A stretch of DNA of 64,000 bases from Streptomyces flaveolus. Its GTDB lineage: Bacteria > Actinomycetota > Actinomycetes > Streptomycetales > Streptomycetaceae. Below, piece after piece: positions 16,917 to 27,183 of the stretch. The stretch's first letter is position 1. Each line of letters begins with the position of its first letter. The translations under genes and the position numbers were made by a program. The DNA lies in the NCBI RefSeq assembly GCF_014648815.1, contig NZ_BMRV01000005.1, forward strand, positions 74,758 to 138,757. Reading direction: 5' to 3'. Under the pieces are notes generated by a model that saw nothing but the letters and a program-made list of their open reading frames with translations, searched no databases and was not told the origin of the DNA.

Positions 16917-18074
16917 TCACAGCAGCGCCAGCTGCCCCTCCGGGCCCTCCTCCCGGCCGTCCAGGACCGAGGCCGGCCTGCGGGAGGTCTCGGGGGCCGG
17001 CAGTACGCCCGCGGTGCGCAGTTCCGTGGCCGTGACCGGGTCCGTCACCGTCAGCTCCGCGCAGCGCGGGCGCAGTTCGGCCAGCAGGGCGAGGACCGTG
17101 ATCAGTTCCAGCAGCTCGGACGTCCAGGCCTGCGGCCAGCCGGCCGGGCGGATCGCCGCCAGCGTGCCCGGGTCGCCCTCGGCGGTGCGGGCCGCGAACC
17201 ACTGCTCCAGGACCCGCACCCCGCCCGCCTCGAAGTCCCAGGCGCCGGGCGGCACGGGGGAGACGCGGCCCTCGTCCAGGTACAGGGCCTCCTCGTCGCG
17301 GTCGTAGCGCAGGGTCAGCGGGCGCGCGGGCAGTGGGGCGCGGACGTAGGGGCGGCGTCCGCCGGGCAGCTTGGGGCGTTCGCCGTCGCGGCGCATCAGC
17401 CACAGCGCGCGGCGGCCCAGTGAGACGCCGTGCTCCCACTGCGCGGGGTCGGCGGTCAGCGGCACCACAGGGCCGGGACGGACGGCGGCCACCATCCACG
17501 CCAGCACGTCCAGCGGGCCGGGACGCAGCCCGAGCCGGCCGGCCAGGTGGTCCAGCAGCCCGGGGGCCAGGTTCGGCTCGGCCCCGCCGGGACGCCGGTG
17601 CAGGGGGCGGACGCGGGCCGGACCGAACAGGGGGAGGCGCGAGGTCGCGAGCAGGAGGGGGCCGGTGGCGTCGGACGCCTCCACGACGAAGACCTGCCGC
17701 TCGTCGGCCACCCGCCACAGCTCGGGACGGGCCGCGTCGATCAGCCGGTGGTCGGGAATCAGCCACTGCTCGTCGAAGGGCGCGCGCAGCACGCGGACCG
17801 GCTCCGGACAGGGTCCGGAGGCACGCAGCAGCCGGTCCGTGCCGCCGGAGGTGCCCGGCAACTGCCCGACCGCCGTGTGCAGGGTGCGCGAGCGCGTCGG
17901 CTCGAACAGGGCCTCGCGGTCGGGTCCCTCCGCCTTCACCAGCGCGTCCCAGCGGGCCTTCAGGGACGCCGGGTCGGGGGCCGCCGGCCAGCCCCGGCCG
18001 AGCCGCGGCGGTGCGACGGACCACGGCATGAGGTCCGCCGGCCGCGGAGCGTCGTCGTGCGTCACGCCCGGCAT
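16917..18074 (-). CDS. Type ISP restriction-modification C-terminal specificity-domain protein, stand-alone
   Basis: A 385-residue protein beginning MPGVTHDDAPRPADLMPWSVAPPRLGRGW. The stretches DREALFEPTRSRTLHTAVGQLPG and FDEQWLIPDHRLIDAARPELWRVADERQVFVVE are hallmarks of what databases call the LlaBIII-type (type ISP) C-terminal specificity domain. There is no nuclease, helicase or methyltransferase motif (no DPPY/NPPY), and no partner gene nearby, so it cannot be a full type ISP enzyme. Many Streptomyces carry such orphan proteins; their role is unknown. It ends 22 bases before the GntR gene region in tandem orientation. Confidence 0.7.
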   Translation of the reverse strand: MPGVTHDDAPRPADLMPWSVAPPRLGRGWPAAPDPASLKARWDALVKAEGPDREALFEPTRSRTLHTAVGQLPGTSGGTDRLLRASGPCPEPVRVLRAPFDEQWLIPDHRLIDAARPELWRVADERQVFVVEASDATGPLLLATSRLPLFGPARVRPLHRRPGGAEPNLAPGLLDHLAGRLGLRPGPLDVLAWMVAAVRPGPVVPLTADPAQWEHGVSLGRRALWLMRRDGERPKLPGGRRPYVRAPLPARPLTLRYDRDEEALYLDEGRVSPVPPGAWDFEAGGVRVLEQWFAARTAEGDPGTLAAIRPAGWPQAWTSELLELITVLALLAELRPRCAELTVTDPVTATELRTAGVLPAPETSRRPASVLDGREEGPEGQLALL

Positions 18075-18096
18075 CGTACGACGGGGCGCCGCGGCC

Positions 18097-18846
18097 TCAG
18101 GTGGCGTCCAGGGTGACCGTGAAGGAGAAACGGTCCCCCCGGTAGTGGATGACGGCCACGTCCAGCACCCGTCCCGCCGTGTCGTAGGTGATGCCGGTGT
18201 AGTGCAGGATCGGGCTGAGCAGCGGCACCTCGAGCAGCCGCGCCGTCTCCGGGTCCGCGAGCCGGGCCTCGACGGTGTCCGTGATCCGGCTGATGTCCAT
18301 GCCCACCACGTCCCGCAGCACCTTGGTCATCGGCCACCGCGCGAGGTCGTCCGGGTCGATGCGGGCGGCCAGTTCGGGACGGATCCAGTTGCGTGCGTGG
18401 TTGGTGGGCTCGCCGGTCTTCTCGTCGCAGCGCAGCCGGTGGTACGTGGCCGCCTCGGCCAGGTCCGGGAAGTACTCGGCGAGTTCGGGCGGCACGGGAG
18501 CGGTGCCGTGGCCCAGCAGCTCGGCCTTCATGCCGGACTGCTGGGCCACGATGGCGTCCACCGAGCCCAGCAGCCGCACCGGGGCGCCCCGCCGGGCGTG
18601 CGGCTCGATGAACGTGCCGCGCCGGCGGTGGCGGGTGATCAGCCCCTCGTCCTCCAGCTCCTTGAGCGCCTGCCGCATGGTCAGCACGCTCACTCCGTAG
18701 TGGCCGGCCAGCTGTTCCTCCGTGGGCAGGCGCAGCGGGTCCCGGGGCGAGCGGCCGAGTATCGAGGCGCGCAGCGACTGCGACACCTGGTACCAGAGGG
18801 GCAGCTTGCGGTTCAGGACGATGGAGTCCGGGGCGAAGGAGGTCAC
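18097..18846 (-). CDS. GntR family regulator, HutC subfamily
   Basis: A 249-residue regulator. The winged HTH at about 15-85 includes LRLPTEEQLAGHYGVSVLTMRQALKELEDEGLITRHRRRGTF. Residues from about 95 form a UTRA ligand domain, with PILHYTGITYDTAGRVLDVAVIHYRGDRFSF near the end. It lies 27 bases downstream of the homogentisate dioxygenase gene on the same strand, so it may sense an aromatic-acid intermediate and control that pathway. This link rests on position only. Confidence 0.88.
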   Translation of the reverse strand: MTSFAPDSIVLNRKLPLWYQVSQSLRASILGRSPRDPLRLPTEEQLAGHYGVSVLTMRQALKELEDEGLITRHRRRGTFIEPHARRGAPVRLLGSVDAIVAQQSGMKAELLGHGTAPVPPELAEYFPDLAEAATYHRLRCDEKTGEPTNHARNWIRPELAARIDPDDLARWPMTKVLRDVVGMDISRITDTVEARLADPETARLLEVPLLSPILHYTGITYDTAGRVLDVAVIHYRGDRFSFTVTLDAT

Positions 18847-18873
18847 GGGCCATCCGTACCGGTAGGGGAATCC

Positions 18874-20190
<1,317 letters not shown>

Positions 20191-20351
20191 GGATCGCTCC
20201 CTCGCAAACTGATTCCTATGCCACACCGTAGGATTGCGGTTTCCCGGGCGCAAGAGGGCGTGCGGACCTTCGCCCTCCTTCCTGGGGACGATGACCGGAA
20301 CCAGACCGTGGGGGGATCCGGAGTGTCGGACCGGTGTTCTACTCTCCCGGC

Positions 20352-20966
20352 ATGTCGTGGACGCGGGGAGCAGCCGCCGCGCTCGCGGTCTGTGTCCTGT
20401 TGCTGACCGGATCCGCGGGCTGCGGCTCCAGTGACGAGGAAGAACCGGGGTCCGGGGCGTCGCCGACGTCGGCGGGCAGACTCCTCGGCGACACCGACGA
20501 GGACGGCCGGCGCTACCGCGAGGTGGACGCCGCGCACGCGCCCGAGGTCGGCATCGAGGTGCAGCCCAACGCCGACGACAGCTGGGACGTCCGCCTGACC
20601 GTCCGCGGTTTCCGCTTCTCGCCGCCCGGTACGGAGGCGACGGCGGTGGCCGGCCGCGGTGTGGCGTACCTCTTCGTCGACGGCGACCTCGTCACCCCCC
20701 TGCGCGGCCCGCGCTACCGCCTCGCCGCCGGGCTCGTCCCGCGCGGCACCCACCATGTCACCGCGCGCCTGCACGCCGACGACGGCACCGTCTGGGCCGT
20801 CGACGGTGAGCCGGTGGAGAGCACGGCGGACATCACGGCCTCGGACGCGGAGCCGACCGGTGCCACGGAGCCGGCGCTGCGCGAGGACGGAGCCCCGCCC
20901 GGCGCCACCCCCCGCCCGCGTACCGGAGGTCACAGTTCCCCGGGGCACGGCGGAAAGGCATCATGA
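20352..20966 (+). CDS. Exported lipoprotein of unknown function
   Basis: A 204-residue protein started at the ATG at 20352 ([24 protein letters not shown]). LTGSAGC is a lipobox with Cys at residue 24, so it should be lipidated and anchored outside the membrane. The mature part has a beta-rich domain ([45 protein letters not shown]) resembling small lipoproteins with Ig-like folds, and a disordered tail. The stop overlaps the start of a TetR gene by ATGA, an unusual pairing suggesting that the regulator responds to the same envelope signal. Confidence 0.8.
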   Translation: MSWTRGAAAALAVCVLLLTGSAGCGSSDEEEPGSGASPTSAGRLLGDTDEDGRRYREVDAAHAPEVGIEVQPNADDSWDVRLTVRGFRFSPPGTEATAVAGRGVAYLFVDGDLVTPLRGPRYRLAAGLVPRGTHHVTARLHADDGTVWAVDGEPVESTADITASDAEPTGATEPALREDGAPPGATPRPRTGGHSSPGHGGKAS

Positions 20967-21580
20967 TGCACGTGCCCCACGCGACCCCGCTCCGTCGTGC
21001 CCCCGTGCAGCGGCGCAGCGCCGAACGGCTGACCAGGATCCTCGACGCGTGTGCCGCCCTCCTCGACGAGGTCGGCTACGACGCGTTGAGCACCCGGGCC
21101 GTGGCCCAGCGTGCAGGCGTCCCGATCGGCTCGGTGTACCGCTTCTTCGGCAACAAGCGGCAGATGGCCGACGCGCTGGCCCAGCGCAACCTCGAGCGCT
21201 ACGTCGAGCGCGTGACCGAGCGGCTGACGGAGGCCGGGGACGGGGGCTGGCGCGACGCCCTCGACGCCGTGCTCGACGAGTACCTGGCGATGAAGCGGAC
21301 CGCGCCCGGTTTCTCCCTCGTGGACTTCGGCAACCAGATACCGGTCGGCGACCGCCACGCCGAGCCCAACCACCGCGTCGCCGACCGGGTCACCGAGCTG
21401 CTCTCCGGCTACCTCGGCCGCCGCCCCGACGAGGCCCTGCGCCGTGCCTTCCTGGTCGCCGTGGAGACCGCCGACACCCTCGTCCAGCTCGCCTTCCGGG
21501 TGGCGCCGGACGGCGACGAAGCGATCATCGACGAGGCCCGGGAGCTGCTGGCGGCGTATCTGGGGCGCGTGCTCGACTGA
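20963..21580 (+). CDS. TetR family regulator
   Basis: A 205-residue TetR regulator, translationally coupled (4-base overlap) to the lipoprotein gene. The HTH is at about 36-60 (LSTRAVAQRAGVPIGSVYRFFGNKRQMADALAQ). The C-terminal half ends EAIIDEARELLAAYLGRVLD. A palindromic site (21619-21638) lies after its stop and before the molybdopterin oxidoreductase, which it may regulate. That site also resembles two others near the SDR/ligase operons, so the assignment is open. Ligand unknown. Confidence 0.88.
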   Translation: MMHVPHATPLRRAPVQRRSAERLTRILDACAALLDEVGYDALSTRAVAQRAGVPIGSVYRFFGNKRQMADALAQRNLERYVERVTERLTEAGDGGWRDALDAVLDEYLAMKRTAPGFSLVDFGNQIPVGDRHAEPNHRVADRVTELLSGYLGRRPDEALRRAFLVAVETADTLVQLAFRVAPDGDEAIIDEARELLAAYLGRVLD

Positions 21581-21618
21581 CGCGGGTCGGCCCCGGGTTC
21601 TCCGGAGACCTCCCCAAC

Positions 21619-21638
21619 ATGCCTACCGGTCGGTATGC
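21619..21638. promoter_or_regulatory. TetR-type operator candidate before the molybdopterin oxidoreductase
   Basis: GCCTACCG-GT-CGGTATGC is a palindrome with one mismatch, flanked by AT. It shares the 13-base core ACCGGTCGGTATG exactly with a site at 49969-49988 and with one change with the site at 43620-43639. It lies about 55 bases before the oxidoreductase start. Confidence 0.55.
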
Positions 21639-21692
21639 TCGCCGCGAGGTTCCACGTCCGCGCGTCACCGCCGCCGCCCTCCGGGAGGACCC

Positions 21693-23930
21693 GTGCCCCG
21701 CACCGCCCTGCGTATCTGCCCCCTGTGCGAGGCCACCTGCGGCCTGACCCTGAGCATCGACGGCACCACGGTCACCGCCGCCCGCGGCGACCGCGACGAC
21801 GTCTTCAGCCGCGGGTTCATCTGCCCAAAGGGCGCCTCCTTCGGAGCCCTCGACTCCGACCCCGACCGGCTGCGCACACCCCTCGTGCGCCGGGACGGCG
21901 AGCTGCGCGAGGCCACCTGGGAGGAGGCGTTCGACGCGGTCGCCGCGGGCCTGCGCCCCGTCGTCGAACGGCACGGACCGCACGCCGCCGGCCTCGTCCT
22001 CGGCAACCCCAACGTGCACACCATGGCCGGCGCCCTCTACCCGCCCGTCCTGCTCGGCGCGCTCGGCACCCGCAGCCTGTTCACCGCGTCCACGCTGGAC
22101 CAGATGCCCAAGCACGTCTCCAGCGGGCTGCTCTTCGGCGACGCGAACGCCATCCCGGTGCCCGACCTCGACCGCACCGACCACCTGCTCCTCATCGGCG
22201 CCAACCCGCTGGAGTCCAACGGCAGTCTGTGCACCGCACCCGACTTCCCCGGCCGGCTCAAGGCCCTCAAGGCCCGCGGCGGCACCCTCACCGTCGTCGA
22301 CCCGCGCCGCACCCGCACCGCCAGGCTCGCCGACCGGCACGTGGCGATCCGCCCCGGCACGGACGCCCTGCTCCTCGCCGCGATGGCCCACGTCCTGTTC
22401 GAGGAGGGCCTGGCCGACCTCGGCGCCCTCGCCCCGCACGTCGAGGGGGTCGAGGAACTCGCCGACGCCGTGAGGGACTTCACTCCGGAGTCCGTCGCCG
22501 CCGCCTGCGACGTCGACGCCGGGACGACGCGCGCCCTGGCCCGCGAACTCGCCGCCGCCCCCACCGCCGCCGTCTACGGCCGCATCGGCAGCTGCACAGT
22601 CCCGCACGGCACCCTCGCCAGCTGGCTCGTGGACGTCCTCAACATCCTCACCGGCAACCTCGACCGGCCCGGTGGCGCCCTCTTCCCGCAGGCCGCCACC
22701 GACCGGACCCCGCGCCCCGCCGGACCCGGACACGGCTTCGCGCTCGGCCGCTGGCACTCGCGGGTGAGCGGACATCCCGAGGCGAAGGGCGAGCTGCCGC
22801 TGTCCGCCCTCGCCGAGGAGATCGACACCACCACCGACGAGGGCGATCCGGTCCGCGCACTGATCACGATCGCCGCCAACCCCGTCCTGTCCGCACCCGA
22901 CGGCGACCGGCTCGACAAGGCGCTGGACTCCCTCGACTTCATGGTGAGCGTCGACCCGTACCTGAACGAGACCTCGCGCCACGCCCACGTCGTCCTGCCG
23001 CCGCCCCCGCCGGCCCAGAGTCCGCACCACGACTTCGCCTTCAACACCCTCGCCGTGCGCAACCAGGTCCGCTACACCCGCCCCGCCGTCCCGCTCGAAC
23101 CCGGCCGCATGGCCGAGACCGAGATCCTCGCCCGGCTGATCCTCGCCGCCACCGGCATGCACGGCGCCGACCCGGCCGCCGTCGACGCCATGGTGATCGA
23201 GCAGACCCTCGGCAAGGCCGTACGGGACCCGCACTCACCGGTGCACGGACGCGACCCGGGCGACCTCGCCGCACGCCTCACCGGCAGCGACGGGCCCGAA
23301 CGGCGGCTCGACATGATGCTGCGCCTCGGCCCCTACGGCGACGGCTTCGGCGCCCGCCCCGACGGACTGTCGCTGGAGCGGCTGCTCGCCCACCCGCACG
23401 GCATCGACCTCGGCCCGCTGCGCCCGCGCCTGCCGCAGCCGCTGAAGACCCGCAGCGGCAAGGTGGAACTGCTGCCCGCACCGATCGCCGCCGACCTGCC
23501 GCGCCTGCGGCGCGCCATGGCCGAGCGCCCCGGCGGGCTCGTCCTGGTCGGCCGCCGCCACCTGCGGTCCAACAACAGCTGGATGCACAACGTCCCCGCC
23601 CTCACCGGCGGCTCCAACCGCTGCACCCTGCACCTGAACCCCGACGACGCCGGCCGGCTCGGCGTGCGGGACGGGGAGCCGGTGCGCGTCAAGGGCGCCG
23701 GGGGAGAGGTGACCGCCCCCGCCGAGGTCACCGACACGGTCCGGCCGGGCGTGGTCAGCCTCCCGCACGGCTGGGGCCACGACCGGCCCGGCACCCGCCT
23801 CACCCACGCCGCCGGCGACCCCGGCGTCAACGTCAACCAGCTCCTCGACGGCAGCCTGCTGGACCCGCTGTCGGGCAACGCGGTCCTCAACGGCGTACCC
23901 GTCGAGGTCGCCCCCGTGACCGCGCCCTGA
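21693..23930 (+). CDS. Molybdopterin oxidoreductase (formate dehydrogenase/nitrate reductase catalytic family)
   Basis: A 745-residue enzyme from a GTG at 21693 with GGGAGGACC just before it. Cys9, Cys12, Cys16 and Cys44 (CPLCEATC then FICPKG) form a 4Fe-4S site. Central parts match the bis-MGD binding fold, for example LLIGANPLESNGS and YGRIGSCTVPHGTLASWLVDVLNILTGN. The C-terminal dinucleotide-binding domain holds VGRRHLRSNNSWMHNVPAL. No Tat signal is present, so it is cytoplasmic. No electron-transfer subunit lies beside it. The substrate is unclear; it could be formate or another small substrate. Confidence 0.88.
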   Translation: MPRTALRICPLCEATCGLTLSIDGTTVTAARGDRDDVFSRGFICPKGASFGALDSDPDRLRTPLVRRDGELREATWEEAFDAVAAGLRPVVERHGPHAAGLVLGNPNVHTMAGALYPPVLLGALGTRSLFTASTLDQMPKHVSSGLLFGDANAIPVPDLDRTDHLLLIGANPLESNGSLCTAPDFPGRLKALKARGGTLTVVDPRRTRTARLADRHVAIRPGTDALLLAAMAHVLFEEGLADLGALAPHVEGVEELADAVRDFTPESVAAACDVDAGTTRALARELAAAPTAAVYGRIGSCTVPHGTLASWLVDVLNILTGNLDRPGGALFPQAATDRTPRPAGPGHGFALGRWHSRVSGHPEAKGELPLSALAEEIDTTTDEGDPVRALITIAANPVLSAPDGDRLDKALDSLDFMVSVDPYLNETSRHAHVVLPPPPPAQSPHHDFAFNTLAVRNQVRYTRPAVPLEPGRMAETEILARLILAATGMHGADPAAVDAMVIEQTLGKAVRDPHSPVHGRDPGDLAARLTGSDGPERRLDMMLRLGPYGDGFGARPDGLSLERLLAHPHGIDLGPLRPRLPQPLKTRSGKVELLPAPIAADLPRLRRAMAERPGGLVLVGRRHLRSNNSWMHNVPALTGGSNRCTLHLNPDDAGRLGVRDGEPVRVKGAGGEVTAPAEVTDTVRPGVVSLPHGWGHDRPGTRLTHAAGDPGVNVNQLLDGSLLDPLSGNAVLNGVPVEVAPVTAP

Positions 23931-24081
23931 CCCGACCCCTGACCTGGCAAAGCTGTGACCTGGAATTTTGCGCTTATTGCTCGCATGTCAACGTCTTGTT
24001 AACGCGGCTTCGCGCCACCTAACGTCGCTCGCACCGCCTGCCCCGGTGGGATGTTCAAGGGCGAACGTTAGGTATCCATTC

Positions 24082-25530
24082 ATGCTGACCATCCTCGGCT
24101 TCGCCATGATCGCGACCTTCCTGGTCCTGATCATGATGAAGAAGATGTCGCCGATCGCGGCGCTCGTGCTGATTCCCGCGCTGTTCTGCGTGTTCGTCGG
24201 CAAGGGCGCCCAGCTCGGCGACTACGTCATCGACGGCGTGTCCAGCCTCGCCCCCACCGCGGCGATGCTCATGTTCGCGATCGTCTACTTCGGGGTGATG
24301 ATCGACGTCGGGCTGTTCGACCCGATCGTCCGCGCGATCCTGAAGTTCTGCAAGGCCGACCCGATGCGGATCGTCGTCGGTACGGCGCTGCTGGCCGCGA
24401 TCGTCTCCCTGGACGGCGACGGCTCGACCACCTTCATGATCACGGTCTCGGCGATGTACCCGCTGTACAAGCGCCTCAAGATGAGCCTGGTCGTGATGAC
24501 CGGTGTCGCCGCGATGGCCAACGGTGTGATGAACACCCTGCCCTGGGGCGGTCCCACCGCCCGCGCCGCCACCGCGCTGAAGGTCGACGCCACCGACATC
24601 TTCGTGCCGATGATCCCGGCCCTGGCCGTCGGCCTGGTCGCGGTCGTCGTCCTGGCCTACGTCCTCGGTCTGCGCGAGCGCCGGCGGCTCGGCACCCTGA
24701 CGCTGGACGAGGCGCTGGTGCGGCAGGACGAGACCGAGACGGTGCTGGTCGGCGCGGGCGCCGGCGCGGCGGCCGGCACGGGCCCGGGCAGGGCCTCCGG
24801 CGCGGGTGCCGGCAAGGGCTCCGGTGCCGGCAACGCGTCCGCGGGCTCCGAGGACCCGGCCGGCCGGGACGGCGCCGCGGACGACGAATTCCAGGGCCTC
24901 GACCCGCACCGGGCCACCCTGCGCCCCAAGCTGTACTGGTTCAACGCGCTGCTCACGGTCGCCCTGCTGACCGCCATGATCATGGAGCTGCTGCCGATCC
25001 CGGTGCTGTTCCTGATCGGCGCCGCCCTCGCCCTCACCGTCAACTTCCCGCAGATACCCGACCAGAAGGCCCGGATCGCGGCCCACGCCGACAACGTCCT
25101 CAACGTCTCCGGCATGGTCTTCGCCGCCGCCGTCTTCACCGGCGTCCTCACCGGCACCGGCATGGTCGACCACATGGCCAACTGGCTGGTGGACACCATC
25201 CCCGACGGCATGGGCCCGCACATGGGCCTCGTCACCGGCCTGCTGAGCCTGCCGCTCACCTACTTCATGTCGAACGACGGCTTCTACTTCGGCGTCCTGC
25301 CGGTGCTCGCCGAGGCCGGCCACGCGCATGGCGTGTCGACGCTGGAGATCGCCCGCGCCTCGATCGTCGGCCAGCCGCTGCACATGTCCAGCCCGCTCGT
25401 CCCCGCCGTGTACGTCCTGGTCGGCATGGCCAAGGTCGAGTTCGGCGACCACACCCGGTTCGTCGTGAAGTGGGCGGTCCTGACCAGCCTGGTGATCCTC
25501 GCGGCGGGCATCCTGTTCGGCATCATCTGA
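24082..25530 (+). CDS. CitMHS family metal-citrate transporter
   Basis: A 482-residue secondary transporter started at the ATG at 24082 (MLTILGFAMIATFLVLIMMKKMSPIAALVLIPALF). It shows about 12 membrane helices and the family motifs IVSLDGDGSTTFMITVSAMYPLYKRLKMS, NTLPWGGPTARAA and FMSNDGFYFGVLPVLAEA. S. coelicolor CitSc (SCO1710, from memory) of this family takes up Fe(III)- or Ca-citrate. Between the two halves lies a low-complexity cytoplasmic loop rich in Gly and Ala (about 215-277), longer than usual. The MFS gene starts 20 bases after its stop, so the two form an operon. Confidence 0.93.
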   Translation: MLTILGFAMIATFLVLIMMKKMSPIAALVLIPALFCVFVGKGAQLGDYVIDGVSSLAPTAAMLMFAIVYFGVMIDVGLFDPIVRAILKFCKADPMRIVVGTALLAAIVSLDGDGSTTFMITVSAMYPLYKRLKMSLVVMTGVAAMANGVMNTLPWGGPTARAATALKVDATDIFVPMIPALAVGLVAVVVLAYVLGLRERRRLGTLTLDEALVRQDETETVLVGAGAGAAAGTGPGRASGAGAGKGSGAGNASAGSEDPAGRDGAADDEFQGLDPHRATLRPKLYWFNALLTVALLTAMIMELLPIPVLFLIGAALALTVNFPQIPDQKARIAAHADNVLNVSGMVFAAAVFTGVLTGTGMVDHMANWLVDTIPDGMGPHMGLVTGLLSLPLTYFMSNDGFYFGVLPVLAEAGHAHGVSTLEIARASIVGQPLHMSSPLVPAVYVLVGMAKVEFGDHTRFVVKWAVLTSLVILAAGILFGII

Positions 25531-25550
25531 TCGTCAGGAAGGACACGATC

Positions 25551-26825
25551 ATGGCGCCCGGTGGGAACCGCGGCTGGCTGCTCCGCCTCGTCATCGCCTT
25601 CGGCTTCGCGCAGGGGGCGGTGTCGATGGCCCGGCCCGCCGTCTCCTACCGGGCCCTCGCGCTGGGCGCGGACGAGCGGGCGGTCGGCGTCATCGCGGGT
25701 GTGTACGCGCTGCTGCCGCTGTTCGCCGCCGTGCCGCTGGGCCGCCGCACCGACCACGGACGCTGCGCGCCGCTGCTGCCCGTCGGGGTGGTGCTCATCG
25801 CCGGCGGCTGCGCGCTGAGCGGCGTCGCCGGGTCGCTGTGGACGATGGCGCTGTGGAGCGGCGTCATGGGCCTCGGGCACCTCTGCTTCGTCATCGGCGC
25901 CCAGTCGCTGGTCGCCCGCCAGTCCGCGCCGCACGAGCAGGACCGCAACTTCGGCCACTTCACCATCGGCGCCTCGCTCGGCCAGCTCATCGGTCCCGTC
26001 GCCGCGGGCGCCCTGATCGGCGGCCCCGACATGGCCGGCAGCAGCGCGCTCGCCCTGGTCGTCGCGGGCGCGGGAGCGGCGGTCGCGTTCACGTCGCTGT
26101 GGCGCATAGAGCATCCGACGGCCGCCGGGTCCGGTGCGGAAAAGGGGCCGCGCGTCCCGGTGGGGGGCATCCTGCGCGCCCGGGGCGTGCCCGCGGGCAT
26201 CCTGATCAGTCTGTCGGTGCTGTCCGCGACCGACATCCTCACCGCCTACCTGCCGGTGGTCGGCGAGCACCGGGGCATCTCCCCGGCCGTCATCGGGGTG
26301 CTGCTCAGCCTGCGCGCGGCGGCCACGATCGCCTGCCGGCTGGTGCTGACGCCCCTGCTGCGCTGGCTCGGCCGCACCGTCCTGCTCACCGTCACCTGTC
26401 TGCTGGCGGCCGTGCTGTGCGCCGGCGTCGCGCTGCCGGTGCCGGTGTGGGCGCTGGGCGTGATGCTCGTCGTCCTCGGCTTCTGCCTGGGCGTCGGCCA
26501 GCCGCTGTCCATGACGACCGTCGTCCAGGCGGCCCCCGACGAGGCCCGCTCCACCGCCCTCGCCCTGCGCCTGACCGGCAACCGCCTCGGCCAGGTCGCC
26601 GCACCCGCCGCGGCCGGTCTGATCGCCGGTGTCGCGGGTGTGGCCGCGCCCTTCGTGATGCTCGGCGCGCTGCTCCTGCTGTCCTCGGGCGTGGCCCTGC
26701 GCTCCCCGTCCGGACCGGCACCCGAGCGCACGTCCGCCGGCAGCCCCGGCGGGACCCGGCCCTCGCGTCGTACGGCGTGTCAGGGCGGTGAGCGCCGCGA
26801 CGGCCCGCCGGGCAACGGGGGATGA
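25551..26825 (+). CDS. Major facilitator superfamily transporter
   Basis: A 424-residue protein with 12 predicted helices, started at the ATG at 25551 with AGGAAGGA upstream. The loop-2 motif appears as PLGRRTDHGR, and GLGHLCFVIGAQSLVARQ and FTIGASLGQLIGPVAAGAL match drug or sugar-type MFS carriers. The tail after residue 390 is disordered. Being 20 bases downstream of the citrate carrier suggests co-expression, perhaps for export or uptake of a related organic acid. The substrate is not predictable. Confidence 0.88.
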   Translation: MAPGGNRGWLLRLVIAFGFAQGAVSMARPAVSYRALALGADERAVGVIAGVYALLPLFAAVPLGRRTDHGRCAPLLPVGVVLIAGGCALSGVAGSLWTMALWSGVMGLGHLCFVIGAQSLVARQSAPHEQDRNFGHFTIGASLGQLIGPVAAGALIGGPDMAGSSALALVVAGAGAAVAFTSLWRIEHPTAAGSGAEKGPRVPVGGILRARGVPAGILISLSVLSATDILTAYLPVVGEHRGISPAVIGVLLSLRAAATIACRLVLTPLLRWLGRTVLLTVTCLLAAVLCAGVALPVPVWALGVMLVVLGFCLGVGQPLSMTTVVQAAPDEARSTALALRLTGNRLGQVAAPAAAGLIAGVAGVAAPFVMLGALLLLSSGVALRSPSGPAPERTSAGSPGGTRPSRRTACQGGERRDGPPGNGG

Positions 26826-27183
26826 CGGCGAGGACGCGCCCGCGTCGTGCGGGCTGCCCGGGGGCCGCGGCGGGCCCGCGCAGTGGCGGGCGCGACCCCG
26901 GCGGCCGGGCTCCGGTCCAGCCGCTCGCACCGGACGTCGAGCGGGGGCGACGGCACGGCCGGGCCCGGACCCGTGCCCGGCCGTGATCACCCCGTGAGAC
27001 GCCCTCCGCGCTGAATTCGATCGTCCGCTTTCTCGCCATATGGACGCTCCCGCGAGTTGCGGTCCGGTGTCTTCCCCCGGCCGCGCACAGTCCGTTAACT
27101 TCCGTGACTCACACGCCCCGTGCGTCCCGTACGAGGCGTCCGTCCACGAAGACCCAGCGCCAGTGAGCCCCCGGGGGCACTCC
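26826..27183. other. 358-bp intergenic region
   Basis: No supportable gene. It contains a GC-rich terminator hairpin at 26955-26984 after the MFS gene and, further on, the less GC-rich run 27010-27050 that probably holds the promoter of the ABC ATPase gene. The upstream in-frame extension of the ATPase reading frame to 27040 lacks conserved sequence. Confidence 0.6.
26955..26984 (+). terminator. GC-rich hairpin after the MFS gene
   Basis: ACGGCCGGGC (26955-26964) pairs perfectly with GCCCGGCCGT (26975-26984) around a 10-base loop. There is no U-tract, as is usual for streptomycete terminators. It lies 130 bases after the MFS stop codon. Confidence 0.5.
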
